The notes beneath the pieces are model-generated. The model was not told the DNA's origin and did no database searches. It saw nothing but the letters and a program-made list of their open reading frames with translations. The translations under genes were made by a program, and so were the position numbers. A stretch of 15,224 bases of DNA from Leptospiraceae bacterium (GTDB taxonomy: Bacteria > Spirochaetota > Leptospiria > Turneriellales > Turneriellaceae). Position 1 is the stretch's first letter. Each line of letters opens with the position of its first letter. The stretch spans positions 1 through 15,224 of the forward strand of contig JAEUSA010000063.1 of assembly GCA_016788945.1 (NCBI GenBank), written 5' to 3'. Positions 6,684 to 13,467 of the stretch are shown here, one piece after another.

Positions 6684-7793
6684 ATGCCGACAAAATTTCC
6701 AGCACAAACGACTCTGAGCGCAGCCGAGCGTGTGAACCGCATTTCGCGCTCGATCCGCATGGCAGACCGCTATCTGCGCAGGCACTTTCCGGTACTTAAC
6801 CATCAAGACTTTCTGGGCTTCAGTATCTGGCTTGGCTCAATCGCGGGCATGCTTGGTATGACCGCACTTTATTTCTACGGTCTCGCACCGGCATGGTCGG
6901 TGATTATCGTCAACGCGATACTTGCCTCGTTTCTGCACGAGCTTGAGCATGACCTGATTCACAGTCTGTACTTCAAAGAAACTTGGGTTGAAAAAATGAT
7001 GATGTGGGGTGTCTGGATATTTCGCCTGAACACACCAAGTCCATTTTACCGTAAGAAAATACATCTGTTGCATCACAAAGATTCAGGGCAACCGTCGGAT
7101 ATCGAAGAGCAGATGATCGGTAACGGCATGAAATGGGGGCCGAAGCGTATCATCACGATGCTCGATCAGGGGCTCGCCTTTCTGATCAATGCACACCGGG
7201 TAAAAAAGACAGCGCCGAAGCTCAGCCTTTCCGAAATGGCAAAGGCCGCGTTTCCATTCACTTACATGTATCAGGCGACGTCACTGCTTTTCATCAACGG
7301 CAATCTGTATTTGCTGATTATGCCACTTGTACAGCCGAGTTTTACACCGGCTCCATGGTTCGGTGAAGTGATGACCATTGTCAATTTTCTCGCGGTAGTT
7401 GTCGGCTTACCGAATTTTATTCGTCAGGGCTCGCTGCAGATTGTTTCGTCGAGCATGCACTATTTCGGCGATGTAAACCCCGATGCGAGTGTCGGGCTGC
7501 TCGAGCAATGTCAGGTGATGACCTCGCGCTCGTGGTATATGCTGCCTTTCCAGCTGTTCTGCTTCAATTTTGGCAGTACGCATGGTATCCACCATTTCAT
7601 CGTCAATCAGCCGTTCTATCTACGCCAGTTCGCGGCCGGTTACTCGCATGCGGCGATGAAGAAGTACGGCGTACGTTTCGATGACCACGGCAGCTTCGCC
7701 CGGGCGAATCGTTTTCACCCCTCCGCGAGCGGAGACCCGAAGCGGGTCGCATCCCCAAATGCTCTTTCGCAGGGAGAAGGGAGCCTAACCTGA
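6684..7793 (+). CDS. Membrane fatty-acid desaturase
   Basis: This is a membrane-bound di-iron desaturase (PF00487) that would place a double bond in an acyl chain using oxygen and an electron donor. The 369 residues contain the three histidine boxes HELEHDLIH (85-93), HLLHH (127-131) and HGIHH (300-304), with a further His259 in SSSMHYFGD. Likely membrane pairs lie at about 45-66 and 70-84 and at about 200-215 and 228-246. GGGGGG precedes the ATG at a suitable distance. The family-like part ends near residue 343. The last ~26 residues, from about FHPSASG, are read through GC-rich palindromes (7721-7748) that continue past the stop, so this tail looks acquired from a repeat and is unlikely to be functional. 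It lies between the PF10118 and SRPBCC genes, all apparently cotranscribed. Regiospecificity and whether the substrate is acyl-CoA, phospholipid or another lipid cannot be told. Confidence 0.92.
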   Translation: MPTKFPAQTTLSAAERVNRISRSIRMADRYLRRHFPVLNHQDFLGFSIWLGSIAGMLGMTALYFYGLAPAWSVIIVNAILASFLHELEHDLIHSLYFKETWVEKMMMWGVWIFRLNTPSPFYRKKIHLLHHKDSGQPSDIEEQMIGNGMKWGPKRIITMLDQGLAFLINAHRVKKTAPKLSLSEMAKAAFPFTYMYQATSLLFINGNLYLLIMPLVQPSFTPAPWFGEVMTIVNFLAVVVGLPNFIRQGSLQIVSSSMHYFGDVNPDASVGLLEQCQVMTSRSWYMLPFQLFCFNFGSTHGIHHFIVNQPFYLRQFAAGYSHAAMKKYGVRFDDHGSFARANRFHPSASGDPKRVASPNALSQGEGSLT

Positions 7794-7825
7794 CCCTCTC
7801 CCTTCGGGGGCGGGCAGGGTGAGGG
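7721..7825. repeat. GC-rich palindromic repeat cluster spanning the desaturase 3' end
   Basis: Three consecutive stem-loops occur: CTCCGC-GA-GCGGAG (7721-7734), GACCCG-AAG-CGGGTC (7734-7748) and, after an A/G-rich spacer, CCCTCTCCCT/AGGGTGAGGG (7794-7803 with 7816-7825, one mismatch). The last resembles the CCCTCTCCC...GGGTGAGGG type of dispersed intergenic repeat seen in many bacterial genomes. The desaturase stop (7791-7793) lies inside the cluster, and the likely GAGGG ribosome binding site of the SRPBCC gene is the right arm of the last stem. Confidence 0.65.
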
Positions 7826-7834
7826 TTGAAGTTT

Positions 7835-8416
7835 ATGAGTTTACAGATCGTAAAACGCCGGGTAGAAATTAATGCTCCCTTGGAAGCTGTTCTCAGTCTC
7901 ACCCTCGATGCCGAGCGTTATCCCGAATTTGCCCCGTCGATTGATGCGACAGAACTTGTGTGGCATAATCAGGCAGAGCGCAAGTACCTGATTCGTTATA
8001 CATCCACGATACCAGTCATAAACAAAAAAGCGGTGTCGGAGCAAGAAGTGGAGTATGACATCGCCAACACAATGTTCCGATTTCGCGAAACGCAGGGGAC
8101 CTTCGGCAGATTCGAAGGATTTCGCCGGTTGGTCTACCTCGAACCGCGCCGCTCGGCGATTGAATCAGAGGTGCGCTATTCATTCGGCGGTAACCGCCTG
8201 GTAGCCGGTTTGGTCAATAAGGCGACGCAGGGCATCGTGCAATCAAATCTTGAACACATCCAAGGCGGTATCAAACGCCTTGCCGAAGCAGGGCAGGCCG
8301 ACCCCCTCGGCACGGTGCTGGGCAAGCTGCAGGTAACGCCGGCATTGTTGGCACAGCAGGGGGTGACGCGCGAACTCCTGCTGAGATATGGCCTCGACAG
8401 CTTTCCGTTTGCCTGA
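7835..8416 (+). CDS. SRPBCC (polyketide cyclase/COQ10-START-like) protein
   Basis: The 193-residue soluble protein has the N-terminal pattern of the polyketide cyclase/COQ10 branch of the SRPBCC superfamily: VEINAPLEAVLSLTLDAERY (10-29), then PEFAPSIDATEL (30-41), followed by alternating strands and a long C-terminal helix region (SNLEHIQGGIKRLAEAG, about 138-154). These proteins form a deep hydrophobic cavity that binds lipids, quinones or polyketides. The ATG at 7835 is preferred over the TTG at 7826 because GAGGG (7821-7825) would abut the TTG but stands nine bases from the ATG. It follows the desaturase by 41 bp of palindromic repeat and probably belongs to the same transcript. A role as carrier or chaperone for a lipid made by the two di-iron enzymes is an inference from position. 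The last ~40 residues are not part of the typical domain and look helical. Confidence 0.82.
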   Translation: MSLQIVKRRVEINAPLEAVLSLTLDAERYPEFAPSIDATELVWHNQAERKYLIRYTSTIPVINKKAVSEQEVEYDIANTMFRFRETQGTFGRFEGFRRLVYLEPRRSAIESEVRYSFGGNRLVAGLVNKATQGIVQSNLEHIQGGIKRLAEAGQADPLGTVLGKLQVTPALLAQQGVTRELLLRYGLDSFPFA

Positions 8417-8466
8417 ATTTTGCACAAAAACTGGCCACTTGACGGGCCAAACCGTACCTTTTACCT

Positions 8467-8625
8467 ATGCGTGTTGAAGAAACCACCAACACCAACGTTG
8501 CCCGCAGAATCTATGAGGCTCAGCAGGCCGCCGCTCAAGAAGCGCAAAATCAGGCGCAGCCGGTGCAAAAAGACCAGCCGGCACAGGCTACCGGCACTGC
8601 TGCGACCATAGATACCTACGCATAG
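8467..8625 (+). CDS. Small Ala/Gln-rich protein, 52 residues
   Basis: This short frame runs from the ATG at 8467 to TAG. It begins MRVEETTNTNVARRIYEAQQ, continues in an Ala/Gln-rich segment (AAAQEAQNQAQPVQ) and ends TIDTYA. I cannot assign a function. Three things favour a real gene: use of third-position G/C like the neighbours, a defined non-random N-terminus, and its place at the head of the segment leading to the cyclase. Against it, no Shine-Dalgarno is visible before the ATG. A -35-like TTGACG stands at 8439-8444, which would leave little or no leader, so leaderless translation is possible. The product should be soluble and possibly helical. An overlapping plus frame at 8420-8611 gives a Pro/Arg-rich low-quality peptide and is rejected. 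Confidence 0.55.
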   Translation: MRVEETTNTNVARRIYEAQQAAAQEAQNQAQPVQKDQPAQATGTAATIDTYA

Positions 8626-8631
8626 TTGGCC

Positions 8632-8660
8632 TTTTTTTCCATGCCACGCATGGAAAAAAA
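8632..8660. repeat. Perfect 13-bp inverted repeat with T7/A7 arms
   Basis: T7-CCATGC (8632-8644) and GCATGG-A7 (8648-8660) are exact inverted arms around CAC. The T-run is on the 5' side and the A-run on the 3' side on both strands, the wrong way round for an intrinsic terminator. It lies between the 52-residue gene and the ATG at 8674, thirteen bases before that start. It may be an operator, an mRNA stem controlling translation of the next gene, or a dispersed palindrome. Confidence 0.7.
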
Positions 8661-8673
8661 CCGAAAATAATAC

Positions 8674-9480
8674 ATGGCTGTAGACCAGGCGACGAAGAAG
8701 TTATATAATGAGCGTATCGGCGCTCATAAGCTGCAAATTTCCGAGCACGAAAAAGAGCTTTCGGCCTACAAAAAGGCCATGATGAGCAATAAAAAGCTCA
8801 AGCCGTTTTTTCATTTAGGTAACGTCGCGCAGCAGCTGATGGTCGTCAAACTGCAGATGGAGATGAACGAGATTTCCGAGCAGATGATGCAGGTAAAAAA
8901 TAACTCGTTTCTCGATAACGCCCGCAAGAACCTGTACAAAATATTCTCCGATCTCGATGCCGTTGTCAAGGGGGATGTCGACGAACCCATCGATTTCAAC
9001 CGTGATGAATTAGATAAGCTCGGGCCGTTTACTCCGAAGCAGCGGTTGAACCTCTATCGTCACATGCGCAAGGCCGTCGATAAGCTTGTGCAGGCGTATG
9101 GCCCGAATACCAAATGGATTTGGTCATTTCCCGAACTCTATGCCAAAAGCGCCAACCTCGGCAAGAATATGATCGATTTCCGCGAAGTGCAGTCAAAACG
9201 TGACCCCCGTGAAGAGTTTTTTTATGACCGCAAAGAAATGGTGCAGATGGTGATCGACGATCTGATGGATGCCTCGAATCGCTACCGCGATAAATACGAG
9301 ATCTCGACCAAGGCCACCGGCGACCTGATTATGGCGATCAAACTGCTCGAGGGACTGCGCCGCGTTGCAGTTGTCGTCAAGGATGATGCCATGGCGGCGA
9401 AAGCAAAAACCGGCATCGAATCTTATAAGACGCGCATCGAAGCAGAAAAAGAAGAAAAAAAGCAACCCGCGAAGAAGTAG
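8674..9480 (+). CDS. Uncharacterised helical cytoplasmic protein, 268 residues
   Basis: I do not recognise a named family. The protein has no signal peptide or membrane segment and is very rich in Lys, Glu, Asp and Met. The N-terminal ~80 residues look like two long charged helices (KLQISEHEKELSAYKKAMMS; VVKLQMEMNEISEQMMQV) that could form a coiled coil. A central part carries GPFTPKQRLNLYRHMRKAVD (about 115-134) and an aromatic stretch TKWIWSFPELYAKSANLG (about 145-162). The C-terminus ends in a Lys/Glu tail (EAEKEEKKQPAKK). The stop is one base before the ATG of the adenylate cyclase gene, so the two are almost certainly cotranslated, and a role in controlling the cyclase is a reasonable guess. 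No good Shine-Dalgarno precedes the ATG at 8674; the 13-bp inverted repeat is just upstream. Confidence 0.8.
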   Translation: MAVDQATKKLYNERIGAHKLQISEHEKELSAYKKAMMSNKKLKPFFHLGNVAQQLMVVKLQMEMNEISEQMMQVKNNSFLDNARKNLYKIFSDLDAVVKGDVDEPIDFNRDELDKLGPFTPKQRLNLYRHMRKAVDKLVQAYGPNTKWIWSFPELYAKSANLGKNMIDFREVQSKRDPREEFFYDRKEMVQMVIDDLMDASNRYRDKYEISTKATGDLIMAIKLLEGLRRVAVVVKDDAMAAKAKTGIESYKTRIEAEKEEKKQPAKK

Positions 9481-9481
9481 C

Positions 9482-11059
9482 ATGCAGCGAAATCAGCGGC
9501 CACCGTTTTTGCAATCTGGTGGTGGCATGGCGCTTTTTTATATTTCGATTCCGATTATCTCCAATGCACTGGTGCTGACGATACTCAATGTTGTTATCGG
9601 TCCGCTGATCTATGACAGGGGCAGCTTTTCACTATTCAAAACGCAGATACTCGACAACCCGCTGCACAATTTTCTGGTGAATATTCTCCCGTTTCCGGTC
9701 GTGATGGTCATTCTTGTGGCTTACTCAATGCCGGCATTTCGGGCGCTGCGCTATTCTGGTGATGTCGAGAAATATGAAAAAGGTCTCAGGCGCATGCTCA
9801 ATGCTCCGTTTATTATTGGTCTCGCGAGCTTCATCGCCTGGCTTACCGGGACGTTCGAAGTGCGGATGATCTATTTTTTGTCGGGTATTCCGCAGAGTTG
9901 GATACTCATTTTCCGCGTCATGGGCATTGCCGCGGTTTCGGGCATATTTAATTTTGTTCTCAATTACTATTTGCTAAGTCTCGTCAATCGCCGCTTTTTT
10001 ATTCCGTCTTATCTCGGCGGAAGAAATATCAGCGAAGTAAAAGGCGCATTCCGTCTGTCGCTGCGCTTTCAACTGGAAATATTTCTGCTCGCTGTCGCCA
10101 CCGGGCCGATATTGATTCTCGGGCTAAGCCTGATGAATTTGCAGTCGCTGGTCCCCGAAGCCGAACGGCCCTCGTACGTGCGTGTGACGGGGTTGATGTT
10201 TGGCCTGATCGCCGCCGGCGTTCTGCTGAGTGTGCTGCTTGCCCGCTCGCTGCGCAGGCCGCTCAGCAGAATGCGCAATGCCGCACGCACGATTCAGCAG
10301 GGAGATTTTTCCGTGCGTTTGCCCGTCGATACGACCGACGAGATTGGCGATCTCGCGCAGAGCATCAATGACATGACCCTCGGTCTTGCTGAAAAAGAAA
10401 AGATCAAAGATTCATTCGGGCGCGCGGTTGACCCGCGCGTACGCGACTTTCTGCTGCAGGGCAGCGAAGCGATGGGCGGCAGTGAAACCGAGGCAACGAT
10501 TCTTTTCAGCGATATCCGCGGCTTTACCAGTTTTTCCGAGTCACACACTGCGCAAGAAGTTGTCGAGTGGATTAATACGTATTTCGAGCGAATGGCCGAG
10601 TGTGTACGGGCGCACGGGGGTGTCGTGAACAAGTATGTCGGTGACGCGATTCTCGCGATCTTTAACGCTCCCGTACCGCTCGAAAATCATCAACGCGCTG
10701 CGCTCGATTGCGCCCTGCAAATGCTGAACGAACTCTCGCGGCTGAACGCCGAACTCGCAGCGCGCGGCAATGCCCCGATTCGCATCGGTATTGGTCTGCA
10801 TACCGGGCCCGTGGTCGCAGGCCTTATCGGCAGCAACGACAGGCGAGAATACACGGTGATCGGCGACACGGTCAATACTGCTTCGCGCATCGAGGGGCTC
10901 TGTAAGAAGTTCTCGGTTCCGTTGTTAGCCAGTGAAAGCATTTACCGGGCGACCGACGGCTACGGTGGTCTTGTGCGGTTGGGGCGCGCGCAGGTAAAAG
11001 GTAAAGCGCAGGAACTCGTAATCTACGGCCTGCCACGAACAGCAGCTGAAAAGGCTTGA
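9482..11059 (+). CDS. Membrane adenylate cyclase with six-helix sensor, HAMP and class III catalytic domain
   Basis: The 525-residue protein would make cAMP at the inner membrane. Six hydrophobic segments (about 17-40, 64-85, 108-124, 139-168, 196-219 and 235-255) form the sensor part, followed by a HAMP domain (about 253-304) and a class III cyclase domain (about 336-515). Metal-binding aspartates are in FSDIRGF (Asp344) and KYVGDAI (Asp388). Lys384 and Thr458 occupy the purine-specifying positions and favour ATP over GTP. Asn465 and Arg469 in VNTASRIEG are the transition-state pair. All catalytic residues are present, so the enzyme should be active as a homodimer. The ATG at 9482 is chosen because it lies just after the preceding stop; an in-frame reading back to 9365 lies inside the upstream gene and is rejected. 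The sensed signal is unknown; only short loops face the outside. Confidence 0.93.
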   Translation: MQRNQRPPFLQSGGGMALFYISIPIISNALVLTILNVVIGPLIYDRGSFSLFKTQILDNPLHNFLVNILPFPVVMVILVAYSMPAFRALRYSGDVEKYEKGLRRMLNAPFIIGLASFIAWLTGTFEVRMIYFLSGIPQSWILIFRVMGIAAVSGIFNFVLNYYLLSLVNRRFFIPSYLGGRNISEVKGAFRLSLRFQLEIFLLAVATGPILILGLSLMNLQSLVPEAERPSYVRVTGLMFGLIAAGVLLSVLLARSLRRPLSRMRNAARTIQQGDFSVRLPVDTTDEIGDLAQSINDMTLGLAEKEKIKDSFGRAVDPRVRDFLLQGSEAMGGSETEATILFSDIRGFTSFSESHTAQEVVEWINTYFERMAECVRAHGGVVNKYVGDAILAIFNAPVPLENHQRAALDCALQMLNELSRLNAELAARGNAPIRIGIGLHTGPVVAGLIGSNDRREYTVIGDTVNTASRIEGLCKKFSVPLLASESIYRATDGYGGLVRLGRAQVKGKAQELVIYGLPRTAAEKA

Positions 11060-11093
11060 CGCACGAAAACGCAGCCGCGGCAAATTCTATGCC

Positions 11094-11555
11094 ATGCTCT
11101 TGCGATTGAAAATCCCCCTTTTTTTATGTGTGTTATTCTGCCTGACGGGGTTTGCCGGTGCAGCAGGTGAATCAGGTGCTGCGACCGAAATCAGTTGGAA
11201 AACTCTGCGCGGCTATAATCTCAAATCGGGTAAGATGTCTGACATGCTGACGAAGCTCAACGGTAAGGCGATACGTATACCGGGGTTCATGGTACCGCTC
11301 GACGACATGGAGTATGAATCGGCTGGTCGCTTCTTGCTCGTGCCTGATCCGCAGGCGTGTATCCATGTGCCCCCACCACCCGCAAACCAGATGATTTTTG
11401 TGATCATGAAAGGTAAAAAAAAGGCCCCGGTGAGCATCGGCATGCCGATCGTGTTGACCGGTGACCTCAAAGTGAAATCCATCAAATCACAATTTGGTGT
11501 GGTATCATTTCAGGTTGCGGGCGAGTCGGTGAAGCCTTACACGGCGCGGCAATGA
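11094..11555 (+). CDS. Exported DUF3299 protein
   Basis: The 153-residue protein begins with a classic signal peptide (Arg/Lys, hydrophobic core LKIPLFLCVLFCLTGF, probable cleavage after FAGA), so it should be periplasmic. The mature part carries the DUF3299 (PF11736) hallmarks IPGFMVPLDD (about 63-72), FLLVP (80-84) and CIHVPPPPANQM (89-100), with a conserved Cys-x-His that could bind metal. The function of the family is unknown. The last base pairs overlap the ABC ATPase start by four (ATGA), implying translational coupling. It follows the cyclase by 34 bp, where no ribosome binding site or terminator is obvious, so its own promoter is uncertain; a TTGACG lies at 11056-11061. From memory, DUF3299 genes recur beside this type of ABC transporter and DUF2796 genes in zinc-regulated loci of gammaproteobacteria; DUF2796 is not seen here. 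Confidence 0.85.
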   Translation: MLLRLKIPLFLCVLFCLTGFAGAAGESGAATEISWKTLRGYNLKSGKMSDMLTKLNGKAIRIPGFMVPLDDMEYESAGRFLLVPDPQACIHVPPPPANQMIFVIMKGKKKAPVSIGMPIVLTGDLKVKSIKSQFGVVSFQVAGESVKPYTARQ

Positions 11556-12244
11556 AAAAGAAAGCAGATAGCGCAATCTCTGCTGACGACCTGCGCTTTG
11601 CGTATGGCCACAAGGGCATTCTCGATCTGCAGCGCCTCGAAATTCCGCAAGGGTCGCATACACTCATTTACGGTGAAAGTGGCTGTGGCAAAAGTACACT
11701 GCTCAATTTGATTTGCGGAGTGCTGGGCGGCTATACCGGCAAGCTTTCGGTGTTCGGCACCGAAATGGCGTCACTGAAGGGGCCAAAGCGTGATCGTTTC
11801 AGGGCCGAAAAAATGGCGGTCATCTTTCAGCAATTCAATCTTATTCCTTATCTCACGGTGCGAGAAAACGTCGCACTCGGTTTGCGGCTTCGAAAACAAA
11901 CGGTGGATTATCATCGTCTTGCGGAGATTCTCGAACATCTGCAGATTTCGCCCCTCACAGCGCAGCGCGCGCTGAGTCTGAGCCACGGCCAGCAGCAGCG
12001 TGTCGCTGCAGCGCGCGCCATCATGAGCCGTTCGCCGCTTATTCTCGCCGATGAACCGACTTCGGCACTCGACGATACTAATTCGCGGCTGTTTCTCGAT
12101 CTGTTATTCCGCGAAGCCGCAGAGAATAACAGCACCGTCGTGGTTGTCTCTCACGATCTGCGTCATCGCAAACGTTTTGATCAGGTCATCGATTTTGCCA
12201 AAATAAACCGTGCCGTAAAAAAGCCGCGCGGGGTAAGCGTATGA
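11552..12244 (+). CDS. ABC transporter ATP-binding protein, LolD/MacB type
   Basis: The 230-residue cytoplasmic ATPase drives the permease encoded next. It shows Walker A GESGCGKST (41-49), Q-loop IFQQFNLIPYLTV (91-103), signature LSHGQQQRV (143-151), Walker B LILADE (163-168, catalytic Glu168), D-loop SALD and the switch His201 in VVSHD. The Q-loop wording and length place it with the LolD/MacB/FtsE group, which power mechanotransmission rather than substrate channels. The signature has His in place of the usual first Gly (LSGGQ), an uncommon but tolerated change. It overlaps the DUF3299 gene by four bases and the permease gene by four bases (ATGA both times), so the three products are probably made in fixed ratio. 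Confidence 0.93.
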   Translation: MKKKADSAISADDLRFAYGHKGILDLQRLEIPQGSHTLIYGESGCGKSTLLNLICGVLGGYTGKLSVFGTEMASLKGPKRDRFRAEKMAVIFQQFNLIPYLTVRENVALGLRLRKQTVDYHRLAEILEHLQISPLTAQRALSLSHGQQQRVAAARAIMSRSPLILADEPTSALDDTNSRLFLDLLFREAAENNSTVVVVSHDLRHRKRFDQVIDFAKINRAVKKPRGVSV

Positions 12245-13467
12245 TTCGTCTCGTCTTTGCATCCCTGTCTAACCGCCGTATGATTGCGTTTCTTACCGCG
12301 CTGTCGGTTGCGCTGAGCGTGCTGCTATTCTCTTCTGTAGAGAAACTGAGGCATGGGGCGAGGTCATCTTTCACGCATACGATCAGCGGCACCCACATTA
12401 TTGCGGGGGCCCGCTCGGGGCAAATACCTTTGTTGTTGTTTTCGCTGTTTCACATCGGCTCGCCCACCAGCAATGTCTCTTATCAGAGTTATCTGAGGTA
12501 TAGCCGGCATCCCGCGGTGGCATGGGCAATACCGCTGTCGATCGGCGATAGTCACCGTGGCTTTCGCGTCGTGGGTACATCACCCGATTTCAACCAGCAT
12601 TATCGTTACCGTGATGGGCGTGCCCTGAAAGTGGCGGCGGGTAGTTATTCGCTCGATCGCTTTCGCGCGATGCTTGGCAATATGGCGGCGCGCCAATTAG
12701 GCCTCAAACCCGGAGACAAACTGGTGCTGACGCATGGCATCAGTGATGCGCAGGGCATTCACGACCATGATGAAAATCCTTTTGTCGTCGCGGGTGTCTT
12801 TGATGCGACGGGTACGCCATTTGATAAGGGCATCTATGTCTCGCTCGACAGCGTTGAACTGATGCATCATGAAGAGCAGGCCGGCGAACCACACGCCGAA
12901 GAAGAGGTGCGCGTCAGTAAAATCACCAGCTTCATGATCGGCGCAAAACAGCCGATAGACATTCTTCCGCTGATGCGGCAAATTAACGAAGACACCGATG
13001 AACCGCTGACGGCAATTCTGCCGGGTATTGTGTTGGGCGAGATCTGGAATATGATGAGCTACCTCGAAAATACGCTCAAACTCATTTCGTTGATGGTGAT
13101 GCTGACGGCATTATGCGTCTTGTTTATCTCGCTCTACGCTTCGCTCGCCGAACGTTATCGTGAGCTTGCGATATTGCGTTCGCTCGGCGCTTCGCCATTT
13201 TCGATAGCGTCGTTGCTCATCGCCGAAAGTATGATTTTGACTATTTCGGGTATTGTGGGGGGATATCTTTTGTTATTCCTCAGTTCTTTGTTCTTCAGCG
13301 GCGCATTGCTTAAAACGTTCTCCGTCACACTCGGGGTTCTGCCTTTTACGGCTCAGGAAATTCAGTTTATTTCAGCACTCGTATTGCTCGCGGCGTTAGT
13401 GGCCCTCGTACCTGCATATATGCTTTACCGGCGCGCGCTCAGTGAAGGGTTGCAGGTGAGGCAATAA
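12241..13467 (+). CDS. ABC permease, FtsX/MacB/LolC type, with His/acid-rich extracytoplasmic patches
   Basis: The 408-residue protein has the four-helix FtsX/MacB plan: one N-terminal membrane segment (about 14-32), a large extracytoplasmic domain (about 40-270), and three C-terminal segments (about 275-300, 325-350 and 374-395). The coupling segment between helices 2 and 3 reads ERYRELAILRSLGAS (304-318), a strong signature of this superfamily. The extracytoplasmic domain carries two unusual patches, THGISDAQGIHDHDEN (164-179) and MHHEEQAGEPHAEEE (208-222), together six His and many Asp/Glu, which look suited to metal binding. It overlaps the ATPase gene by four bases and the TetR gene by one (TAATG). 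A metal-linked transport or envelope-trafficking role is inferred from the patches and the DUF3299 partner; lipoprotein or lipid export remains an alternative. Confidence 0.92.
   Translation: MIRLVFASLSNRRMIAFLTALSVALSVLLFSSVEKLRHGARSSFTHTISGTHIIAGARSGQIPLLLFSLFHIGSPTSNVSYQSYLRYSRHPAVAWAIPLSIGDSHRGFRVVGTSPDFNQHYRYRDGRALKVAAGSYSLDRFRAMLGNMAARQLGLKPGDKLVLTHGISDAQGIHDHDENPFVVAGVFDATGTPFDKGIYVSLDSVELMHHEEQAGEPHAEEEVRVSKITSFMIGAKQPIDILPLMRQINEDTDEPLTAILPGIVLGEIWNMMSYLENTLKLISLMVMLTALCVLFISLYASLAERYRELAILRSLGASPFSIASLLIAESMILTISGIVGGYLLLFLSSLFFSGALLKTFSVTLGVLPFTAQEIQFISALVLLAALVALVPAYMLYRRALSEGLQVRQ

Noticed and set aside
9365..9481. 39-codon upstream extension of the adenylate cyclase
   Set aside because: It lies inside the preceding gene in another frame and reads as a Lys/Arg-rich, low-complexity peptide; the ATG at 9482 follows the stop directly.
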